DNA of 16,318 nucleotides from an uncultured Lachnospiraceae bacterium. Its GTDB lineage: Bacteria; Bacillota; Clostridia; Lachnospirales; Lachnospiraceae. The stretch covers positions 1 through 16,318 of the forward strand of contig CACZQT010000089.1 in NCBI GenBank assembly GCA_902783295.1. The letters run 5' to 3'. The translations under genes were made by a program, and so were the position numbers. Position 1 is the first letter of the stretch. Each line of letters opens with the position of its first letter. Positions 1 through 8,024 of the stretch are shown here, piece after piece. Under the pieces are notes generated by a model. The model did no database searches and was not told the DNA's origin. It worked only from the letters and a program-made list of their open reading frames with translations.

Positions 1-2075
1 ACGTGGAACATGAGGCTGAACCGGCTGTCCGGGATCATCTCCGGTCCGGATGCCTTGATCTTCAGAATACCGGCTTCTTTGGAGGTAATCATTACAGAAT
101 CAAACGGACTGTCCAGACTGGAAAAGTCCAGAGCTTCCGGATCATAGGTCACCGTCATCTCGCAGGCAGCCACTCCGCTGCCAACGCCGAGAGGGGAACC
201 TGTTCCCGTAATGACGGGCTCCGGCGCCTCCTCTGTCAGCCGGTTTCCGTTATCCGCCGAAGAGCCTGTGGTGATGAGTTTAAAAGCGACCTCTGTCCGG
301 CTGCCGCTCTGTGCCCAGGCGTCCGAAGCCTCCAGCAGTCCCTGATATGTCCTCCGCACTTCCACCGGGCTGCCTTCACTGTCCACGCCGGTTCCCATCC
401 CGGTATAGGTAATGCGTACTCTGTCATAAGCTTCGGTGGATTCCACGACCTCAACCCGGATCCCGCGGGACGTATCCTCCCAGGAAGCCGCTCCGCCGAC
501 ACCGGCATAATCTCCTTCTCCTATGCAGGCTTCCGACGCACTGACTCCGGGAGCTGTCATGTTCTTATAACCGGCAGCCCCGTGGCCTGTTTCCCAGGTC
601 AGGTTGCTCAGCTGGGAAACCAGGACACCCTGCGTGCCGGGTTCTCCGGAGGTATTCAGATAGTCCGCCCCCACCGCACGGCGGCATTCCAGCACATAGG
701 CAGTCGGGAAGGATTTCAGCGCATATTCCTCACCGCCAAGCCAGACCGGTGTAAACCAGTCCAGGAAATTATAGTCTGTTCCATTGGGATTCCATTTCTC
801 ATTATGGAAAGTATCCACCGTACGCCATTCGGAAGGGATCATAACCATCTTCGCTCCCTGCGCGTACTCTCCTTCCTTGCTGCCCAGGGCGGAAATAATG
901 ATTTCCTTTGTCTCGCCGGGCATGACTACCTCGATCTCATCATCCGCAATCCAGCCTGCCTTGTATTTATACCAGGCGCACCAGTCCGGCGCCGGGCCGG
1001 TCATGCCGGTCATGATGCCCCACATCCCGACCGGGCGGGACCAGCTGTAGGGATCCTCGGACATATGATCGGTTCCTGAATAGGTATAGTCATCAATCAG
1101 GCCAAGGCCATGGCTTGTCTCATGCGCCATCACGCGGAAATAGCTCCGGTCCGCGCCGTCATAGCCGCGGGCGCCTTTGGTGATCGTGGTACCGGAACCA
1201 ATCACCTTCCCTCCTTTTGTTGTGACCAGAGGTTCATGACGGTATTCCGTATCACGCAGGATCGCAGACTGATCCTGATAGGAAAAAGCAGTTTCGATCC
1301 CCGCTCCGCCCTGCAGACCGGAACGGAATCCGAAGGTGTTTACCGGGGTGATCACATACAGGAAACTGATGTCCTCAATATCCAGATCCGGCACCTGTTC
1401 ATAGGCAGCTTCCAGCGCACCGCGGTACAGGCGTCCGAAAGTCCGGTAATCTTCCACATCACTGGCATATTGGATCGCCCAGTCGCTCTGCTCTCCGGGC
1501 ATACGGAACCAGGGCCAGGAACCATCCTCGTTCGGTACCAGGGAATTGATGAATTCCACTTCCATATTCATCATCCCATAGGAAACCTGCCGGAAATACT
1601 CTATCATACCCACATATTCCTGCTCGCCGGTAAAACTGTCTCCAAATCCTTTTGAACCGGCAAAGATCGTGTTATAGTATGTCTCCGGCCTGGAGTAGTC
1701 ATACTCCATTCCTTCCGTTACGAAAACATTCTGGCGGTCTCCATACTCAACCCTCTCAGCTCCGGGGCAGTCTTCAAAATCCACGCAGATGGCATAGGCT
1801 TTCAATGTTCCGACGGTGGTGCCGAACATGAATCCCCCGTTTTCGAAGTACGGATCATCCCCCAGATTTTCATAATGCCTCAGAGTATTCCCGGAGACCG
1901 AACAGTACATGCCGTCGGTCGGTGAATCGCTCACATAAAGCTTTGCAATATCTCCCGCGGATACGGCGGTCTTTCCGGCTGCAGCGGCTTCCTGTCCGGG
2001 CACAGGCAGGAAGAGGCTGAATGCCAGACTAAGACTAACGGCCGCAGACAGGATTCGTTTTCTGATCGAATTCAT
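1..2075 (-). CDS. Secreted M6-family (immune inhibitor A-like) zinc metalloprotease, 3' end cut by window
   Basis: The reading frame is open from an ATG at 2075 to the window edge (691 codons, no stop), so the C-terminus is missing. GGAGG lies 8 nt upstream of the ATG. Residues 1-33 are a signal peptide (MNSIRKR, hydrophobic core, AAAA-G cleavage region), so the product is exported. Residues 318-329 read HETSHGLGLIDD, the HExxHxxGxxD zinc motif of M6 peptidases (ligands H318 and H322, probably D328; general base E319). A downstream GIMTGM segment fits the Met-turn. From about residue 635 the sequence (VAACEMTVTYDPEALDF) looks like the start of a cohesin or CARDB-like beta domain, unfinished at the edge. 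Family knowledge says M6 enzymes degrade host or environmental proteins; the substrate here is unknown. It has its own promoter behind the terminator of the preceding gene. The family call is firm; the C-terminal domain is tentative. Confidence 0.9.
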   Translation of the reverse strand, partial: MNSIRKRILSAAVSLSLAFSLFLPVPGQEAAAAGKTAVSAGDIAKLYVSDSPTDGMYCSVSGNTLRHYENLGDDPYFENGGFMFGTTVGTLKAYAICVDFEDCPGAERVEYGDRQNVFVTEGMEYDYSRPETYYNTIFAGSKGFGDSFTGEQEYVGMIEYFRQVSYGMMNMEVEFINSLVPNEDGSWPWFRMPGEQSDWAIQYASDVEDYRTFGRLYRGALEAAYEQVPDLDIEDISFLYVITPVNTFGFRSGLQGGAGIETAFSYQDQSAILRDTEYRHEPLVTTKGGKVIGSGTTITKGARGYDGADRSYFRVMAHETSHGLGLIDDYTYSGTDHMSEDPYSWSRPVGMWGIMTGMTGPAPDWCAWYKYKAGWIADDEIEVVMPGETKEIIISALGSKEGEYAQGAKMVMIPSEWRTVDTFHNEKWNPNGTDYNFLDWFTPVWLGGEEYALKSFPTAYVLECRRAVGADYLNTSGEPGTQGVLVSQLSNLTWETGHGAAGYKNMTAPGVSASEACIGEGDYAGVGGAASWEDTSRGIRVEVVESTEAYDRVRITYTGMGTGVDSEGSPVEVRRTYQGLLEASDAWAQSGSRTEVAFKLITTGSSADNGNRLTEEAPEPVITGTGSPLGVGSGVAACEMTVTYDPEALDFSSLDSPFDSVMITSKEAGILKIKASGPEMIPDSRFSLMFH

Positions 2076-2132
2076 CCGATTTTCCTCCGTTTCATTTTCA
2101 TAAACATTAAGTGGGATGGTTATCACCGTAAC

Positions 2133-2161
2133 ATTGTATAACTATTCGTATAATATGTCAA
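2133..2161 (-). promoter_or_regulatory. Near-consensus sigma-A promoter for the M6 protease gene
   Basis: On the minus strand TTGACA (2161-2156, perfect -35) is followed by a 17-bp spacer and TACAAT (2138-2133, 5 of 6 for the -10). The predicted start near 2126 gives a leader of about 50 nt before the ATG at 2075. The -35 box starts only 3 bp after the U-run of the upstream terminator, so the two sites make a compact transcription boundary. Confidence 0.8.
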
Positions 2162-2164
2162 TTC

Positions 2165-2203
2165 AAAAACCAGGAGACCCTTCTTCCCGAAGAATCCCCT
2201 GGT
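2165..2203 (-). terminator. Intrinsic terminator of the DUF1002/WG gene
   Basis: On the minus strand a 15-bp stem (ACCAGGGGATTCTTC pairing with GAAGGGTCTCCTGGT, three G-U pairs) closes a GGGAA loop and runs into TTTTT. It starts 11 bp after the TAA stop of the large secreted gene. The plus-strand reading has no U-run, so it acts only on minus-strand transcripts. Confidence 0.9.
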
Positions 2204-2214
2204 CGATCTGTCTA

Positions 2215-5200
2215 TTATTGCAGCAAAGTTATCGCCGTATCCAGCAAGGTATTTACGGATGCAGTATCGATGTTTTCAACAGAGAGAAGCATGAGGGCAC
2301 TGCCCAGCAGAGCGGATACACTCGGGTTCTCCGTTTCCAGCAGTCCTTTTGCCTGTTCCAGCAGGGTTCTCACCGCTACTATATTAGCTGATACGTCTGC
2401 ACCCAGCAGGCTCTTTGCACTGGTGATCAAAGCACCCGCTGCAGCTCCGGAGCCGGACACTGCTGCTGTGGTCACTTCTTCCGCAGCTTCGGTTTCGGCG
2501 GCTTCCGTCACTTCCTCCGCAGCCTCGGTTTCAGCGGCTTCTGTCACTTCCTCCGCAGCCTCGGTCTGCTCGATAACCGACGGTATACCGCCGGCCGGTA
2601 CCAGTTCTCCTCCGGCACCATCCACGCTGAAGAGTTCGTAGTCAGTTCCCCATTGCGCCTGGGCGACGACAAACTGTCCGTCCGTGGAAACATCGATGGA
2701 ATAATATCCTTCCAGCACGGCATTTCCATGCCAGTCCAGCAGATCATATCCCTTGCCGCTCTCGCTGCTGACGCGCCAGAACAGTCCGCCGGCATACATG
2801 GAAGGATAATTCTTACAGCTCGTCACAGTACCATCCGCGGCGATGATCTGATAGGTTCCGTCCTCCATCTTGCGGGTTCCGGCCATACCCTGGTTATAAA
2901 AGCCGTCATATGGAATAGAAATCTCGCAGGATACACCATCCTTTGTAACATATCCGACGTTGTCCCCCTGCCGCGCGCAGAAATAACCTCTGGCCCATAA
3001 ATGATTATTGCCGCTTTCTGTGAGGTTATAGTAGCTGACAAAGCGGCTGTACTCCGCGGGCACTACCATCTCGCCGTCCATATTCATGATGCCGGCAAAC
3101 GATTCTCCATCCACATAATGGCTTGCAGAGGAATAGCCGTCCGGGAACTGGGAGTAGTCAATATAATAACCGGTCTTATCACGCAGCATCCTGGCTGTCA
3201 CTTCCGTAACAGAGAATTCATCAAAGCGGTAGATGTAGTCTACGGCTGCGACTGCCGTAAAGGAAGAATCATACGTCGTAACCAGACCGGTTTCCCTGTC
3301 CTGGATGTTCAGATATTCTCCATCTGCCCTAATATCCGCGACCTGATCTCTGGTCAGCGTCACCGTAGCGATCTCTGTCTCTGACAGATGGCAGATCAGC
3401 GCCGTTTCAATCTGCAGGAAGGCCCCCGTGGAATAATTCTTATAATCATAATCCTCTTCGGTCCCGTTTTCGTTCAGAGTAAACGCTGCGATCCAGTGCT
3501 CGTTCAGGATCTCAATCCGGTCAAATCCGCAGGGAAGCACTTCACGTCCATCCAGCGACAGAACACCGTATTTTACTGCATCATCCTCTTCAACCGATAC
3601 CTGCAGCCAGCCATATTCATAAGATATGTCACTCTCATAAACGGCCTCGGTCAACGGATGCCCTTCCAGGTCCGTCAGTGCGTACTTCCAGTCATTGCCT
3701 TCAGCCAGCAGCAGGTGCGTTCCGTCTATAAACCGGCTGCCCCCTGTCGTTCCCAGGCTTTTCAGTACGGGATTGCCCGTATAAGGTTCCAGAGATGCTC
3801 CTGTACGGCTGGCTGCCTGAATTTCGCTGCCGGCTGCTGCCCCGCCTTCGGTAATGGATACCGGTGAAGCATCGTTCACCAGATACAGGGTGGAGGAAGT
3901 ATAGCCATCCTGAGCGATAATATAATTTCCATTGGCAGAAACGGAATAATCATCTGCCCCGCTGGCCAGAACATTGCCATGCCAGTCCAGCAGATCATAG
4001 GAATAGTCGCTCTTTTCGCCCTTCCAGAGAAGGCCTTTGGACTCGGTAATGGCATACAGGTATTCATAGGTTGTTCCCAGACTGGTTTCTACGCCGTCGG
4101 CGGCCAGAAGTACCTGGCTTCCGTCCTCCAGCTTCACCCTTGCGGACATTCCGTAATTATATACGTCATACGGAGAATACTCAAAACTGCCAGTTGCGTT
4201 TCCTCCCTGGGTGACATAAATCAGATGATCGTCCTTACCGGCCGCGAAATAGCCGCCGGCTGTATAGAAATCATCTGCGTTATCGTACCAGGTGTAGAAA
4301 TTGTCGAACTCCATGGGAATGATGATATTGCCATAGCGGTCCACGATGCCGGTTTTGCCGCTTCCGGAATAGTCGTGGATTTCCGCATAGCCGCCGTAGA
4401 AGCGGTCTACCGTATATCCTGTAGCTGCCGAAAGGGCTTCCGCCAGCGCATAGGATTCATCATAACGGGAATCATACAGACTGGAAGGGTTCTGTACGAC
4501 GTCAAAATGGATATCATACGTGGAAACGTTATCCTCCGCGTCCCTGACATTCAGGTAGTCTCCGAACGCATAGTAATCTGTAAACCTGTCTCTGGGCAGA
4601 GTTCCTACCAGGGTGCTCTCTTCGCCGCCCAGGTAATAGATATCGGCCTGGGTAATCCGCTTCCATCCGTCTCTGTAGAAATCCTTCTCGTCTGAGTCCG
4701 AAGGTACATCTTCCGCCTGGGCACCGAATGCCCAGAGCTTGCCCATCACACGCACGTAATCATACTGGAACGGAACTTCTACCGTTCCGTCTGAACCCAG
4801 AATGCCGGCCAGGCCGCTTCCATCGTCCAGGATGGCTTCTACCATTCCATTAGCGCCGCGGAAATCCCGGGTATAAGCAGCCTCTGTCAGCACATTGCCA
4901 TTCAGATCAATCAGAGCGTAGGAACCGTTCAGATCCCGGAAAGCAATCAGATTCGTATGGTTGATGAAGCTCTCCGCCTTCACCTTCCCGGCATCTGTCA
5001 GCTGTACATCGCCGGTAATCACCGGGATTTCCTCTGCCGGATGGTCACCGACTGCCACGGTATCCGTCGCGTTGATAATAGCATCCTCTCCCAGCACGGA
5101 ATCGTCGGTGCCAAGCAGGATGGAGTTCACGGACAGACCTTCGTTTTCTTCAATCGTTGTAAAAGTATCCGTAATAGGGTCTTCGATTCCGGTCTCGCGG

Positions 5201-6045
5201 GTGATATTATACGTCACCCGTTCCAGGGTAGGCGCCATATCCTTATAGCGGTATCCCATCTGGCTGAACTTCACGCCGAAGCTGTACAGCTGTTCATGCT
5301 GCACTTCACCCAGCTTCGCAGGCGCTGCTTCTCCTTTTGCTGCTGCGGCAGCTGCGGCTGCTTCTTCTGTGACGGCAACCACCTCGTCAACCACTTCGCG
5401 TACCTGCTGTTCGCCGGTAATTCCGTCTCGGACGATATGAATTTTGATGTCATTGACCACCAGCGTTGCCTGCTCCTGGCCTACGGTCTGAGCAATCTCA
5501 CCTGTCAGGACCAGTTCTTCATTGGCCAGTCCCTTCATTTCCGGATCCAGGGGTTCGCCCATGGCAGTCTCATACGCCATCATCGCACCGGTCAGCGCAC
5601 CGGTACCAGAGACTTCAAAAGGTGCCGCCGTCAGTACTTCGCAGTTATAAACCCCGGAGGTGGACAGGGTGGAAGCGATCATATTACTCGTGACATAATA
5701 CATGTTCGCTGTCTTCACCTGGATACCGCCTGATGTAGTAGGCTTCACCAGAGCACAGCTTAATGTCCTCGTACCGATTTCTTCCAGCGGGATCAGCTCT
5801 CCCAGATGCTCCCGTTCATCCGCATTGGTAATCGTGATGACATATACGTCATCCTGTCTGACTCCAAAATAGTTCAGGACATAATTGCGCTGTTCGTCAT
5901 TCAGATCCGCGCCAAGGGTCAGCACCAGTCTGTACACCGGATCCTTTACCTGATCTGCCATGGCCGCAGGAGCTGCCAGCTGAGCAAGCATCAGCGTCAA
6001 CGTCAGCAGAAACGATAACCAGCGGTTTTGGTGGTTTGTTTTCAT
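2215..6045 (-). CDS. Large secreted DUF1002 (YpuA-like) protein with duplicated WG-like repeat region and C-terminal helical module
   Basis: 1276 aa. ATG at 6045 has AAGGAGG 6 nt upstream. Residues 1-31 are a signal peptide ending AMA-D. About residues 33-265 match DUF1002, the Bacillus YpuA family, by the order LGELIPLEEIG, GIQVKTANMYYVTSNM, AAPFEVSGTGALTGAM and ANEELVLTGEIA; this family has no known activity. An Ala-rich stretch (about 225-242) and a linker follow. Residues about 363-1155 are aromatic- and Gly/Asp-rich beta repeats resembling WG repeats, made of two homologous halves offset by about 417 residues. Residues 1161-1196 are three TEAAEEVTEAAE-type 12-mers, and 1202-1276 form a Leu-rich helical repeat module also found in the protein encoded just upstream. 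There is no LPXTG motif or C-terminal membrane segment. Its start lies 15 bp after the stop of the upstream gene, so the two are almost surely co-transcribed. No enzymatic motif is visible; a binding or scaffold role outside the cell is my inference. Confidence 0.87.
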   Translation of the reverse strand: MKTNHQNRWLSFLLTLTLMLAQLAAPAAMADQVKDPVYRLVLTLGADLNDEQRNYVLNYFGVRQDDVYVITITNADEREHLGELIPLEEIGTRTLSCALVKPTTSGGIQVKTANMYYVTSNMIASTLSTSGVYNCEVLTAAPFEVSGTGALTGAMMAYETAMGEPLDPEMKGLANEELVLTGEIAQTVGQEQATLVVNDIKIHIVRDGITGEQQVREVVDEVVAVTEEAAAAAAAAKGEAAPAKLGEVQHEQLYSFGVKFSQMGYRYKDMAPTLERVTYNITRETGIEDPITDTFTTIEENEGLSVNSILLGTDDSVLGEDAIINATDTVAVGDHPAEEIPVITGDVQLTDAGKVKAESFINHTNLIAFRDLNGSYALIDLNGNVLTEAAYTRDFRGANGMVEAILDDGSGLAGILGSDGTVEVPFQYDYVRVMGKLWAFGAQAEDVPSDSDEKDFYRDGWKRITQADIYYLGGEESTLVGTLPRDRFTDYYAFGDYLNVRDAEDNVSTYDIHFDVVQNPSSLYDSRYDESYALAEALSAATGYTVDRFYGGYAEIHDYSGSGKTGIVDRYGNIIIPMEFDNFYTWYDNADDFYTAGGYFAAGKDDHLIYVTQGGNATGSFEYSPYDVYNYGMSARVKLEDGSQVLLAADGVETSLGTTYEYLYAITESKGLLWKGEKSDYSYDLLDWHGNVLASGADDYSVSANGNYIIAQDGYTSSTLYLVNDASPVSITEGGAAAGSEIQAASRTGASLEPYTGNPVLKSLGTTGGSRFIDGTHLLLAEGNDWKYALTDLEGHPLTEAVYESDISYEYGWLQVSVEEDDAVKYGVLSLDGREVLPCGFDRIEILNEHWIAAFTLNENGTEEDYDYKNYSTGAFLQIETALICHLSETEIATVTLTRDQVADIRADGEYLNIQDRETGLVTTYDSSFTAVAAVDYIYRFDEFSVTEVTARMLRDKTGYYIDYSQFPDGYSSASHYVDGESFAGIMNMDGEMVVPAEYSRFVSYYNLTESGNNHLWARGYFCARQGDNVGYVTKDGVSCEISIPYDGFYNQGMAGTRKMEDGTYQIIAADGTVTSCKNYPSMYAGGLFWRVSSESGKGYDLLDWHGNAVLEGYYSIDVSTDGQFVVAQAQWGTDYELFSVDGAGGELVPAGGIPSVIEQTEAAEEVTEAAETEAAEEVTEAAETEAAEEVTTAAVSGSGAAAGALITSAKSLLGADVSANIVAVRTLLEQAKGLLETENPSVSALLGSALMLLSVENIDTASVNTLLDTAITLLQ
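2458..2565 (-). repeat. Three 36-bp tandem repeats coding Glu/Ala/Thr-rich linker
   Basis: Three consecutive 36-bp units encode TEAAEEVTEAAE twice and then TEAAEEVTTAAV (residues 1161-1196 of the DUF1002/WG protein). The nucleotide units are nearly identical. The period is a multiple of three, so copy-number change would keep the frame. It joins the WG-like region to the C-terminal helical module. Confidence 0.85.
2580..4960 (-). repeat. Two-copy internal duplication of about 417 codons (WG-like region)
   Basis: The translated halves at about residues 363-770 and 771-1155 align end to end. Shared landmarks include YALIDLNGNVLTEA with YALTDLEGHPLTEA, GDYLNVRD with GEYLNIQD, and YDLLDWHGNVL with YDLLDWHGNAV. 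At the DNA level a 23-bp segment at 3977-3999 is identical to 2726-2748, an offset of 1251 bp. The rest has diverged strongly at protein level, so the duplication is old. End points are approximate. Confidence 0.75.
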
Positions 6046-6060
6046 TCTTATCCTCCTTTA

Positions 6061-7980
6061 TCACTCATCCAGGAAAACGCCCTGTGCTCTTACAGATCCC
6101 AGACATTCAAAACTGATCTCCTTCACCACCTGATTCTCGCAGATGATCGAAACCGCGCTGTAATAAGGTGCGTCATTCCGGATCAGCACATACCCGTTGC
6201 AGCCGTCATCCCGTACATTGCAGGCATAGAGGAGCTCGTTTCCGCGGAAGGCTGCGTAGCCGTCCAGAGCCATTCCGGAAAACTCCGGGAACCCTTTCAG
6301 TATATCACTCTCTGCGCTGCCGACATGCACGCCTCCGGGGAGCAGGATATCCACGTATTCTCCCTGTGTATCAATCAGTGCTGTCAGTACGCAGTCCGTC
6401 ATCGGAGCCCTGTCCCCTGTCAGGTTCGTGACCGCTGCCATCTCTTTATAAAGTGCATTCTCAAAGTAATAGTACTGGGTATTCACAATTTCCGTCCAGG
6501 GAGTACGTGCCAGATCCGCATCAGAGCGGAAATCATAAGGAATATCCAGCGTACGGTTCAGCGGAAGGTCTCCCTCTGTCAGTTCTCCGACAGAGGTCGG
6601 GAACTGGTAAACATGGCCTTTCAGCTGATACCGGAAGGTGCCGATGTCGCCCGGGAAGGGATTGTTGTCCACAGTCTCTGCCAGCGGGGGCTCCGTCTCC
6701 TGCACAGCTGTTGTTTCTGCCGGCTGCGTTTCCGTAATCTGTACAGCTGCTGTTTCTGCCGGCTGCGTTTCCGTAACCTGCACGGCCGTTGTTTCTTCCG
6801 GCTGCGTTTCCGTAACCTGCACAACTGCTGTTTCTGCCGGCTGCGTTTCCGTAACCTGCACAGCCGTTGTCTCTGTCTGCTGAGTTTCCGAAACTGCCGC
6901 TGTCGCTTCCGGTTCTCCCTCTTCTGTCCGGCGGATACGCTCCAGTGCCGCGGAAATGCTCTGCTCGTTCCCGATCTCCGCACTGTTTGCAACCTGCCTG
7001 TACACCGGAAAGTAATCATAGGAGGTCTGAGGACCCTGCATCAGTTCAATGGAATAAATAGTGCCTTCATGTGCAAAACAGACCGTCTCGCAGGTAAACT
7101 GATGGGCTCCCACGTTCATAGTGAAGTCAATCTTCCTGGCAGGAAGGTTTTCCATGGAAATGTCTTCAAACGTCAGCGCGGTCGTCACGCTCATGTTTTC
7201 GATATTCCGGATATAGGTCGAGAAAGCATCATTATCACTCTCACCTTCCGTCGGGAAATAACTGAGGGAAAGTGTCCCGGCTGCCGGACTGATCGCCCCG
7301 GAGCCGTTCACCGGTGAATAAGAGGTCAGCGCCCTTCCGGAAGCATTGTTGCCCCAATCGCCGGGTACATCTACAAGGACGCTGTTCTGAAGAATGGCGG
7401 GGATAAAGGCTGTAACTTCAAAGAAAGGAAGATCGCCCGCCCGGAATTGAGGCGGCTCCTCTGCCACCAGTTCACCCCGGATGGTTTCCTGCGGTTCTTC
7501 CGGCGCTGTCTCCAAAACCGTTTCCGCAACAGGCTTTTCAGTTTCCGGTACCGTCTCCGCAGCCGTTTCTGCAGCAGGTTTTTCAGTTTCCGGCACCGTC
7601 TCCGCAGCCGTTTCTGCAGCAGGTTTTTCAGTTTCCGGCATCTCGGGAAGGCCCTCTGCTGTCTGATCAATCACGGATCTCAGCAGGACAGCCACGGAGG
7701 CAGCATCCGCATTTCCTGTTTCCAGCAGCATAAGTATGCTTTTCAGTGTTGTTTCTGCCGGATCGCCTTCCGGCAGAACATCCAGGCACTGCTGCAAAAG
7801 AATCTGAATGGTACTGCTGTTTTCTTCCAGCCCCTGGTCTACCAGAGCTTCCGCCGTCGTCAGCAGACTGCGTCCGGCTTCGTCAAAGCCGGCAGCTTCT
7901 GCAGGAACCTCGCAGGCCAGCAGAACCGCCGCCAGCATCGCCAGCAGGCGCAGCCGTCGTTTTCTCTTTCTGTTCTTCAT
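6061..7980 (-). CDS. Secreted repeat-linker protein of unknown function with N-terminal helical module
   Basis: 639 aa. ATG at 7980 is preceded by a modest GAGG 5 nt away. Residues 1-30 are a signal peptide (very basic start, hydrophobic core, AEAA). Residues 33-107 form a Leu-rich helical repeat module matching the C-terminus of the protein encoded downstream. Residues 116-160 are three ETEKPAAETAAETVP-type 15-mers. Residues about 180-345 form a globular domain with a PsbP/Mog1-like feel (FPTEGESDNDAFSTY, then an amphipathic stretch and GTIYSIEL); this is only an impression. Residues 364-428 are five TETQPAETTAVQV-type 13-mers, and about 432-639 form a second globular domain I do not recognise, with Cys at DGCNGYVL and IICENQ. 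It follows the transglutaminase-like gene after 44 bp and precedes the DUF1002/WG gene by 15 bp. No anchor motif is seen. The two-linker design suggests spaced extracellular domains; function is unknown. Confidence 0.85.
   Translation of the reverse strand: MKNRKRKRRLRLLAMLAAVLLACEVPAEAAGFDEAGRSLLTTAEALVDQGLEENSSTIQILLQQCLDVLPEGDPAETTLKSILMLLETGNADAASVAVLLRSVIDQTAEGLPEMPETEKPAAETAAETVPETEKPAAETAAETVPETEKPVAETVLETAPEEPQETIRGELVAEEPPQFRAGDLPFFEVTAFIPAILQNSVLVDVPGDWGNNASGRALTSYSPVNGSGAISPAAGTLSLSYFPTEGESDNDAFSTYIRNIENMSVTTALTFEDISMENLPARKIDFTMNVGAHQFTCETVCFAHEGTIYSIELMQGPQTSYDYFPVYRQVANSAEIGNEQSISAALERIRRTEEGEPEATAAVSETQQTETTAVQVTETQPAETAVVQVTETQPEETTAVQVTETQPAETAAVQITETQPAETTAVQETEPPLAETVDNNPFPGDIGTFRYQLKGHVYQFPTSVGELTEGDLPLNRTLDIPYDFRSDADLARTPWTEIVNTQYYYFENALYKEMAAVTNLTGDRAPMTDCVLTALIDTQGEYVDILLPGGVHVGSAESDILKGFPEFSGMALDGYAAFRGNELLYACNVRDDGCNGYVLIRNDAPYYSAVSIICENQVVKEISFECLGSVRAQGVFLDE
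6697..6891 (-). repeat. Five 39-bp tandem repeats coding Thr/Glu/Gln-rich linker
   Basis: Five 39-bp units encode SETQQTETTAVQV, TETQPAETAVVQV, TETQPEETTAVQV, TETQPAETAAVQI and TETQPAETTAVQE, followed by a degenerate sixth (TEPPLAETV). They form residues 364-428 of the repeat-linker protein. Each unit carries two or three Gln and no Lys. The nucleotide units are close to identical, which favours slippage. Confidence 0.9.
7501..7635 (-). repeat. Three 45-bp tandem repeats coding Glu/Thr/Pro/Lys linker
   Basis: Three 45-bp units encode ETEKPAAETAAETVP twice and then ETEKPVAETVLETAP (residues 116-160 of the repeat-linker protein). The first two units are nearly identical in DNA and the third is diverged. 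Each unit has one Lys and no Gln, the reverse of the second linker in the same protein. Confidence 0.9.
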
Positions 7981-8024
7981 ATCGCCCTCACTTCCGGCTT
8001 ATTTTACAGGATTGTTCATCTTCC

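Noticed and set aside
3..1079. Plus-strand open frame of 358 codons at the window start
   Set aside because: It lies opposite the M6 protease, whose minus-strand frame contains the zinc motif and signal peptide and runs off the edge without a stop.
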